Shown here: positions 57,521 through 64,000 of the stretch, piece after piece
Layout: the number at the start of each line of letters is the position of its first letter
How positions within the stretch are numbered: position 1 is the stretch's first letter
Assembly: GCA_000333855.2 (NCBI GenBank)
Contig: CM007321.1
Coordinates: 30,954 to 94,953 of the forward strand
DNA length: 64,000 nucleotides
Origin: Endotrypanum monterogeii
Taxonomy: Eukaryota > Euglenozoa > Kinetoplastea > Trypanosomatida > Trypanosomatidae
Reading direction: 5' to 3'
Translations under genes and position numbers: made by a program
Notes under the pieces: model-generated
What the model was told of the DNA's origin: nothing
Seen by the model: only the letters and a program-made list of their open reading frames with translations
The model's database searches: none

Positions 57521-59995
57521 ATGGAGCGCGCGCCTTGGCCAGAGCCGACGCGACTCTCGCCTTACTTTTTCAAGCAAGTCGTCTCGCACGTTCCACCTGC
57601 CGCTGCTGCCCCGCCGGGGGATGATACCCGAGGCTCAGCGGGTGGTACACCTCCGCCGCAGGGCTACCCTTCTCGGCGCCCAGAAGCAGCGGCAGGCACG
57701 CACGCCGCAGCAAATACATCTCCACCATCTCCATCTCCGGAACGAGACTCAACGTGTGCGCTGGGCGTAAACGCTGGCGTGCTTGATTTCCAATCAGGTG
57801 CCTATACAGCAGCCACAGCCCGTCCAGACGCTGGTACGCCGGTGCGCGTGACAAGCGATGCGGCGACAGACGCTGCCATATGGAAGTGCTTCACCCCTTA
57901 TTCTTACCGATTTCGCTTTGAGAAGATCATCAAGGCAGAGAGCGCGCAAACGGAGTCACTGCGCGGCAGCGTCGCTGCCGCTTGGAGGGATGTTGAGCGC
58001 ATACAGAAGCGAAACGCGGTGCGCCGCGCGACCCTGAATGACTTTCTTGCCGACCCTGGCGCGCCATGGCGGGCGGAGGTGCGGAAAATGCTCTACTGGC
58101 AAACGATGGATATCGTTCAGCGTTATGGGTTCGAGGTGGACCTGGATGACATGGCGGAGAATTGGGACGAGGAGACCTGGCTGGAGAGCAGGGAACATGT
58201 GAAGCTGGATTTTCCCCTGCTCTGCAGTATTGAAGATTCGGTTCCCGAGGACAATCGGCGCACCCGTGACGCCAAGGCGCGTCCTGACGGCAGCAGCAGC
58301 AGCAGCGGCGGCGAGGAGGACGACGACGACAGGCTCGTGGAGATTCCTGTCGGTGGACGTGTATCGACTCCTCAGCGACCGCAACAGCGCGAGGGTAAGG
58401 TATCCACCGCACTCCTGACCTCGAAAGCACTGACCGCGGAGAGGAAGGCTCTGCTCAACCCCTGCAACCGTCGGCATTTCCTACGTCGCATCTTCGCACC
58501 GGTGCAGCGGGAGCGGAATTCGTTGCCCAAGTGGACGTCGCTGCTCCTCAATCAAGTCCTCGACCTCCAGAAAAATGCCTTGCGAAGCCTTGAACAACGC
58601 GTTCAGGGGTCGGTGTACTTCAAGGTGCCGATGCACCGGCCCTTCTACGCTGCACAGGCGGCGCTTCAGGTGTGTGCGCGCCAGAATCGCGTCGCGCCGG
58701 AGGCTGAGGTGACGCAGGTGCAGATATTTCGACAGCTCGAGGAGCAGGGTCACTTGTGGGAGGATTTCGTGTCGTCACACGAGTCCTTCGCAGCGGAGGT
58801 GGCGGAGGCTTCGGAGACAGAGAGGCTGTTGCGCGCTGGTTTCCCGGTACGTACGGTGCCATCCGCCGACGATGAGATCACGCACACGACGCAGCGATGG
58901 TCTACCGCAGAGAAGCTGTGGACGCTGCTCTTCGACGAGCTGGATCGGTGCAAGCACTTCTTCGCAGAGGCCACCGCCACGCGCGAGGCCGTCCGCGGGG
59001 GCACTGTCGCGGAGATGAACACGGCGCAGGAGTACGTGCGCACCTATCGAGGTCAGGGTGACGCAACTATGACTATCATGAGGTCGGAGGCGGAGGCGTG
59101 CGCGGAGATGTTGAGCCGCAATTGTCAGCGTACTGCGGCAGCTGTGGAAGAAATGGAGAATACGTTCTCCTCGGAGCGCAGCCGGCTGAAGGAGTCCATT
59201 GCGCACGGGGAGGCGCGGCTGAAGCAGCTGGAGGATCAGCAAGAGAAGAGCGCCCGACGCGTAAGGGAGGCTCTGAAGGCCTTTTTCATGGATCAGATGC
59301 AGTACGAAGAGGCGTCGCAGGCACTGTTGCAGGATCACCTCAGCCTGACGCAGCTGGAGACAAGTCACAACCAACTTCGCAGCGCTGTCGAGCAGCGCCG
59401 TGTGGATGCGGAAGGGTGTGAGAAGGAAACGAGGGCGCTTCAGCGGCTGCTGAGCGACTGTGATGCCGCCTTGCAGCACATGTTTGATGCCTGTGATGCG
59501 CACTGCGATAGGATGAAGACGGACAACTACTTCATCCAATGTCGCCTAGTCGATCAGTGTACGCAGTCGCTACAGCAGCGCTGTCGGTGCGTGCAGGCGA
59601 TAGCGGCGCTGTATGAGCAGCGCTACACCACTCTGGAGGCTCGTGCGGGCGACAAGTGGCAGCTGCAATTCCTACTATCCAGCGAGCGCGAGTGGGCTGT
59701 GGAGAATCTCAACGATGCGCGTGCGGAGTACGTGCAGTTGGAGCGCGACTGGATCAAGGTTCGCTCGCTGCGCGATGAGCTGGGCATGGACCCAGCGAAG
59801 CTGGACGTGCACGTGATTGCACCCAAGTGGTCGAAGCTTCTCGACACGCTGCGCAACCTCGATGCACCTCCATCACTTCAACGACGTCTACCAACACTGC
59901 GAAGTCATTCCGCGACGATGGCGCGGCCGGTGTCGGGGTGTGGCCCGCAGGCAGTGCGTCAACTGCTTTCGGATACGGCTGCGGCTGCAGCGTAG
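57521..59995 (+). CDS. Hypothetical coiled-coil protein (824 aa)
   Basis: Start MERAPWPEPTRLSPYFFKQV at 57521. Residues 1-110 are Pro/Ala-rich and disordered. From about 135 to the end the protein is mainly helical, with AWRDVERIQKRNAVRRATLN, then LNQVLDLQKNALRSLEQRVQ, and long coiled coils such as HGEARLKQLEDQQEKSARRV and LNDARAEYVQLERDWIKVRS. An acidic insert EEDDDDRLVE lies near 268. A regular helical pattern with scattered Trp and Cys suggests a cytoskeletal or flagellar structural protein, but no family is recognised. It ends with an Ala-rich tail. Confidence 0.85.
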   Translation: MERAPWPEPTRLSPYFFKQVVSHVPPAAAAPPGDDTRGSAGGTPPPQGYPSRRPEAAAGTHAAANTSPPSPSPERDSTCALGVNAGVLDFQSGAYTAATARPDAGTPVRVTSDAATDAAIWKCFTPYSYRFRFEKIIKAESAQTESLRGSVAAAWRDVERIQKRNAVRRATLNDFLADPGAPWRAEVRKMLYWQTMDIVQRYGFEVDLDDMAENWDEETWLESREHVKLDFPLLCSIEDSVPEDNRRTRDAKARPDGSSSSSGGEEDDDDRLVEIPVGGRVSTPQRPQQREGKVSTALLTSKALTAERKALLNPCNRRHFLRRIFAPVQRERNSLPKWTSLLLNQVLDLQKNALRSLEQRVQGSVYFKVPMHRPFYAAQAALQVCARQNRVAPEAEVTQVQIFRQLEEQGHLWEDFVSSHESFAAEVAEASETERLLRAGFPVRTVPSADDEITHTTQRWSTAEKLWTLLFDELDRCKHFFAEATATREAVRGGTVAEMNTAQEYVRTYRGQGDATMTIMRSEAEACAEMLSRNCQRTAAAVEEMENTFSSERSRLKESIAHGEARLKQLEDQQEKSARRVREALKAFFMDQMQYEEASQALLQDHLSLTQLETSHNQLRSAVEQRRVDAEGCEKETRALQRLLSDCDAALQHMFDACDAHCDRMKTDNYFIQCRLVDQCTQSLQQRCRCVQAIAALYEQRYTTLEARAGDKWQLQFLLSSEREWAVENLNDARAEYVQLERDWIKVRSLRDELGMDPAKLDVHVIAPKWSKLLDTLRNLDAPPSLQRRLPTLRSHSATMARPVSGCGPQAVRQLLSDTAAAAA

Positions 59996-61065
59996 GTATC
60001 AGTGCTCGCCGCGCCGTTGCTTGTGTGTATCTGTGGGGAGGGTCATCTCAGCGGGCTTTTCTTTTTCTCTCGTAGTCCCTCCATCCCCCCCCCCTCCCCC
60101 CCGCTCCCCATGGGAAGGAGGGAGGGTGCGTGCGTGCGTCATGATGTTTAGGATGTATGTGGGGTATGTAAATACATATCAATGTATATCATGCATGTGG
60201 GCTTTTTTTAAATACGTCTGCCATGGCACGAGGGGGTCTCATTTGCGAATGTACCTTTTTTTTTTCCCTCTTCCCCTATCCCGTTTTCCTTCTTCCTACG
60301 GATTCGCTCAAATCCCCTTCAGCGCAGTATGAGGGACGGCAGAACTCGGTATGCCCTCGACAGCCGAATTCTCGAGAGGGTGGGTTGAGAGAAGATGGAC
60401 GAGATCCTTGACACTACTACAACCACCGCCTCCTCTCAATCACACGGCTAATGATCGGGGAAACAATTAAATATGTAAATTATATTATATCAATGTACAC
60501 CCCCTCCCTCCCTCCCTCCCTCCCCCGCAGAAAAAAAACAGCATTATTATCATCATCATCTACATCCCCGTAGTCAGCCTGCCCTTTTTTTTTCCCCCTC
60601 AGATAAGGTGGAAGTGCTTCAAGGGTTGTTGGTCAACAATGTTCCCCTCTCCCATTTCCTTATCTTTCCTTACCGGCGCGTGTGCGTGTCTGTGTGTGCG
60701 TGCACTCGAATGAGGCCTGACGCCAGACATGGATCCTCCACTCGTGAATACGCACCCACCAACGGTGGGTACATCGGGCCCCCCCCCCCTGAGACCCTCT
60801 CTTACGCCTCCTTGCTTCTTCCCTACACCTTCACTGGCCCCCCACCCCACCCCCACCCCCACCCCCATCCCTTTCCCTTCCCACACAGGCGCAGGCGCAC
60901 ACGCAGAGAGGGATCAAGTGCTCAGTGCACCGATCATCACCGCGAGAGGCGTAAGACCCTGCCACCGCCAGGTAGTACGACCAGTGTGTGCCGTGAGCTT
61001 CTTCAGACTCGTACCTGTCCCTCTCCCCTCTTGTTCAACATTATATATTCACCTCGACACTCACC
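59996..61065. other. Intergenic region
   Basis: No gene seen. C-runs near 60086-60102 and 60780-60788, a (CTCC)n stretch at 60502-60523, T-runs at 60255-60264 and 60584-60593. CCCCACCCC repeats near 60840-60872 precede the next gene. Confidence 0.6.
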
Positions 61066-62700
61066 ATGAAGCTCCCGTTGACGCTGCACCCAGCGAACCA
61101 TCTTCCAGTTCAGTGCCTCCTATTACACGCGGCCCTCAGCTCCGACAGTGCTGCTGGGCGGCAGTGCCAGGACAAGAAATTCCAAAAAGCGGCCAGCATC
61201 GCACAACTGCGCACGCGCTACCCTTGGGAGGGAAGAGACGGACCGCCTTATATTGTACAACTTTCCCGTTGTTGGCAAGACGCCTTACATCCACCAGCAA
61301 CAGTGGCGGCCTCCTCTCTGCCCGGCAGCCACGCTGGACGCCCTCTTTCCCAGGTCCCTCCCCCATCGGAGCTCACCGCGACTCGGCAGCAGAGGCAAGC
61401 GCAGCAGGCAGATGCTTACCGCGCTCTGGCCTTCACGGCACCCGCTCGCCTCGTCGCTCTTCACGCCCCTCCTGTCCTGCTTCGTCAGCTACAGTCGTGC
61501 AACCACGACATCGTCAGCTACGACGCGGCAGTGCACCACGCATCGCTGCTGACGAGGCTCCTCGCCACATATGGCCTCCAGGTCGCTCTGACAGGCGCCA
61601 CACGGCGCGGCTGTCCCTTCGCAGCACACTCCGAGTATCTTATCTGCCTTACCGAGGCAGCGACCCATGCGGTGGAGGCGGTGGATCCCATCAGCGGTCA
61701 TGAGGAAGCCGCGGCGACGGGGTGGGGAGATATCGGGGTCGCGATGGGGGAGACCGCAGTAAAGGCTCCAACGCGTGGGGAACCGTGCGCGGCAGTGCCC
61801 ACTGGGAGGGAGAAACGAAAAAAACCTGGCACTGACTCAGGGACTCGTCTACGAGACGCCTTGATGCTCGACCCGCGTACACCGCGCGCCCCCTCCCCTG
61901 CAGTGACGCCGCCAGTCGTTGCCCGCGAAGTCGCCACAGGGGGTCGCGAAGCGACATCTGTCACAGACACCAACAGAGGACCCCGTTACCAGCACTGCGC
62001 TCAGGATCGCTGTGTGAAAGCGGTACGGCGGCGTCGCTGCCCCTGGCAGGAGGCTCTCTCCTCTACTGACTACTTCAGCCCCCCGGTTTGCTATCGCCTC
62101 CGACGCGCGCTCGATGGCCTCATCCGATGCGGCTACGTCGTGGCCGCCACTAGCACGTTCCCACCATCGCCATCGCAGCTCGAGAAACGCCAGGCGATTC
62201 GTGTCACAGTGCGCTATGATCCGCATCAACCTACACAAGTACCACCACCGGCGTGCACGGACCCTTTGGTGCTCAGTCGCCTGCAGTTGCATGAGCTTCT
62301 TCTGTGTGTATGCCCTTGGCATGCTTTCGTGGCACGGCAGCTGTTCTTGACGGGACCAGCGGCCTTCACAGCCCACGTGACGCTGCGCGCGCTGGAGCAC
62401 GGAATCGATGTGAACATGAACGGTGCCTTCGCATGCTGGCGCCGTCCCCCGACGCGTGAAGGTGGCGGTATGGGCAGCAAGGCTCCCGTGGCCGCTGTTG
62501 CAGTCTCCCCCAGCGAGACAGGGGATGCTACGTTGCAGCCGGTACACGGTGAGAAGCAGCGAAAACATGAGTCGCATGGTACTGATGACAAGGTCGAGCA
62601 AATGATTCTCGAAGACGAGGGCGACCTCTTTTCGCTGGCCAGAATGCCGCATGTTGACCGATTGTTACGAGGTCTTTACTGCCAGCGGCACCTCTCGTAA
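61066..62700 (+). CDS. DNA polymerase X-like protein with degenerate active site
   Basis: 544 residues starting MKLPLTLHPANHLPVQCLLL. Three blocks align with polymerase beta: VSYDAAVHHASLLTRLLATYG then LTGATRRGCPFAAHSEYLIC (palm start, human CGSFRRGAESSGDMDVLL); CYRLRRALDGLIRCGYVVAA (human LLHQVVEQLQKVHFITD); and FVARQLFLTGPAAFTAHVTL followed by RALEHGIDVN (human [25 protein letters not shown]). The Asp positions 190, 192 and 256 of polymerase beta correspond to His188, Glu190 and about Thr381, so catalysis is unlikely. A 130-residue disordered insert splits the palm. No 8-kDa lyase domain is evident. Family link is inference from these blocks. Confidence 0.8.
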   Translation: MKLPLTLHPANHLPVQCLLLHAALSSDSAAGRQCQDKKFQKAASIAQLRTRYPWEGRDGPPYIVQLSRCWQDALHPPATVAASSLPGSHAGRPLSQVPPPSELTATRQQRQAQQADAYRALAFTAPARLVALHAPPVLLRQLQSCNHDIVSYDAAVHHASLLTRLLATYGLQVALTGATRRGCPFAAHSEYLICLTEAATHAVEAVDPISGHEEAAATGWGDIGVAMGETAVKAPTRGEPCAAVPTGREKRKKPGTDSGTRLRDALMLDPRTPRAPSPAVTPPVVAREVATGGREATSVTDTNRGPRYQHCAQDRCVKAVRRRRCPWQEALSSTDYFSPPVCYRLRRALDGLIRCGYVVAATSTFPPSPSQLEKRQAIRVTVRYDPHQPTQVPPPACTDPLVLSRLQLHELLLCVCPWHAFVARQLFLTGPAAFTAHVTLRALEHGIDVNMNGAFACWRRPPTREGGGMGSKAPVAAVAVSPSETGDATLQPVHGEKQRKHESHGTDDKVEQMILEDEGDLFSLARMPHVDRLLRGLYCQRHLS

Positions 62701-63506
62701 GGTCGTCTGTAGAAGCAGGTGGATGGGGGTGTCAAGGGGTGTGGCTGGGGCGGCGGCGTCAGCCCCCCCTCCCCCCACACACAGACACACGCACAAACAC
62801 TTTTTTTTTTTTAAACCACCTCCCCACTCCCTTCCTTCCCGTGCGGTCTGCCGCTCACACTGTGCCACGTTAGATGTAGCTCGTGTGACTTCTGATTCCT
62901 CTCTGCTACGCAAAACAGAACTGGTTGCACGAATCATCCGATCAGGTGTCGTTGCATCTCCCCCTTCCTCCTCCCATTCGTCTGCACCTGGAATGGTTAG
63001 GGGAGGGAGTCGTTAGGTGAAGTGAGGTGAAGGTGAAACACAACGTGTGGCAACCACGCGTGCCCGGAGTATGGGTGTGAGCGCTCTAGAAGACCTTGCT
63101 CACCCCTTTTTTTTTGTTTTTCCCCCCTCAAAGCTTCAAGCAGCAGGACACCACATGCCAACCAAGGAACTGTCACGCACACGCACGTTGGTGCTGCCAC
63201 ACCCTGTGTGTGTGTGTGTGTGTGTGACTGTCTCCTCCTCTCCGCCCCTTCTCGCTCGCCGACCTGCTCACGCTCATATTTCTCGATCCTCTCCCACGCA
63301 TTCTTCTTTGTCTGTATTTGTATTGAACTGTCACATTTTCTTCTTTGGTTTGTGTGTGTGTGTGTGTGAACTCCACACATAACACTGAACACACTGCTGG
63401 CGTTGTCGTCGTCGACGTTGTGGTACCAACGCACACGCGCATATATGCCCACATCCATATCCCATAACGCCCCGAAAGCTCATCCACGCACCATCAGTAG
63501 GACATC
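62701..63506. other. Intergenic region
   Basis: No gene seen. T-run at 62802-62812, T-run near 63109-63116, (GT)n at 63207-63223 and 63351-63368. A pyrimidine-rich stretch 63230-63345 and CATCAGTAG just before 63501 give possible acceptors for S7. Confidence 0.6.
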
Positions 63507-64000
63507 ATGCAGCCTTACCTCCGCAAGCTTCGCAAGCAGAAGCGCAGCAAGCCCAGCGACCTCGAGGAGAGCGTCGCGAGGACGCTGTTTGAGCTCGAGA
63601 CGTCCCACAAGACGCTGCGTCAGGAGCTGCCTCGCTTCAACATCAACTGCGTGCGCGAGGTCAAGGTGCCGCGCTCGAAGAAGACCGCCATGGTCATCTT
63701 CTACCCCCTGCGCTTTCTGATGCTGGTGCGCAAGGTGCAGCGCGCCCTGACCTCTGAGCTGGAGAAGCGTCACCCTGGATTCCTGGTGATGCTCGTTGCG
63801 CAGCGCAAGATCATCAAGCGCCCGTCCGACGTGTACAAGCTGCAGAAGGTCCAGCGCTCGAAGACCAGCACTGCTGTGTTTGAGAACATCCTGGACGACC
63901 TGATCTTCCCGAGCGACGTGGTGGGCCGCCGCTGGCGCTACCGCACGGACGGGAGCAAGGTGATGAAGGTGTTCCTGGATGCTCGTGACCGCAAGCGTGC
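63507..64000 (+). CDS. RPS7: 40S ribosomal protein S7 (eS7), 5' part
   Basis: The frame opens at the ATG at 63507 (MQPYLRKLRKQKRSKPSDLE) and stays open to the window edge, 164 full codons; the stop lies outside. Eukaryotic S7 features: DLEESVARTLFELETSH, INCVREVKVPRSKKTAMVIF, YPLRFLMLVRKVQRALTSEL and RRWRYRTDGSKVMKVFLDAR. eS7 is a core small-subunit protein of about 195-200 residues, so roughly 80-85% is present. Third positions are strongly G/C, as expected of a highly expressed Leishmania gene and in contrast to genes near the strand switch. Confidence 0.97.
   Translation, partial: MQPYLRKLRKQKRSKPSDLEESVARTLFELETSHKTLRQELPRFNINCVREVKVPRSKKTAMVIFYPLRFLMLVRKVQRALTSELEKRHPGFLVMLVAQRKIIKRPSDVYKLQKVQRSKTSTAVFENILDDLIFPSDVVGRRWRYRTDGSKVMKVFLDARDRKR

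Noticed and set aside
1..64000. tRNA, rRNA, snRNA or spliced-leader RNA genes
   Set aside because: Scanned by eye for T-loop (GGTTCGAATCC-like), rRNA and SL motifs; none found. A covariance-model search (tRNAscan-SE, Infernal) would settle it.

Overview
This window looks like nuclear DNA of a trypanosomatid, most likely Leishmania or a close relative (Leishmaniinae). The protein genes are intronless and lie in two long one-directional arrays. The gaps between them are packed with (TA)n, (CA)n/(GT)n and homopolymer tracts, and start codons often follow a polypyrimidine tract plus AG, as expected for spliced-leader trans-splicing. The order exopolyphosphatase / RAE1 / ... / ribosomal protein S7 around a strand switch resembles what I recall of Leishmania major chromosome 1. 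That assignment is from memory and the species is not determined. I saw no tRNA, rRNA, snRNA or CRISPR.

Left array, minus strand, 41.3 kb to 1: FAM210-like mitochondrial membrane protein, DHH exopolyphosphatase, a tiny SERF protein, a twin CX9C protein, an RluA-type pseudouridine synthase, thioredoxin, an enkurin-domain flagellar protein, a parallel beta-helix protein, an ERCC6L/PICH-like Snf2 ATPase, a frameshifted small membrane protein, a divergent cyclophilin, a UBA/CCCH/CUE/DUF1771/Smr protein, an ArsC/LMW-phosphatase-like protein without its cysteine, a CWC21-like splicing factor, a CLC chloride channel/transporter, a myristoylated hypothetical protein, an LSm6-like protein, two small hypothetical proteins, and a partial hypothetical gene running off the left edge.

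The divergent strand switch (about 41340-42188) separates the two arrays and is the likely RNA polymerase II initiation region. The genes around it use noticeably less GC at third positions than genes at either end.

Right array, plus strand, 42.2 to 64.0 kb: RAE1 mRNA export factor, SPCS2-like signal peptidase subunit, MPC1 mitochondrial pyruvate carrier, a GET2-like tail-anchored hypothetical protein, a SYCP2-like ARM/PH/coiled-coil protein, a small mitochondrial-type membrane protein, TMEM208/SND2, dymeclin, a coiled-coil protein, a degenerate DNA polymerase X-like protein and the 5' part of ribosomal protein eS7.

The points most worth a second look are: a near-identical ~660 bp inverted repeat pair 20 kb apart (one copy interrupted by a probably spurious N gap); the polymerase X-like protein with all three catalytic carboxylates replaced; the cysteine-less ArsC-like protein; the CCCH/CUE/Smr fusion; a SYCP2-like protein that may be a kinetochore component; and a gene broken by a G homopolymer.
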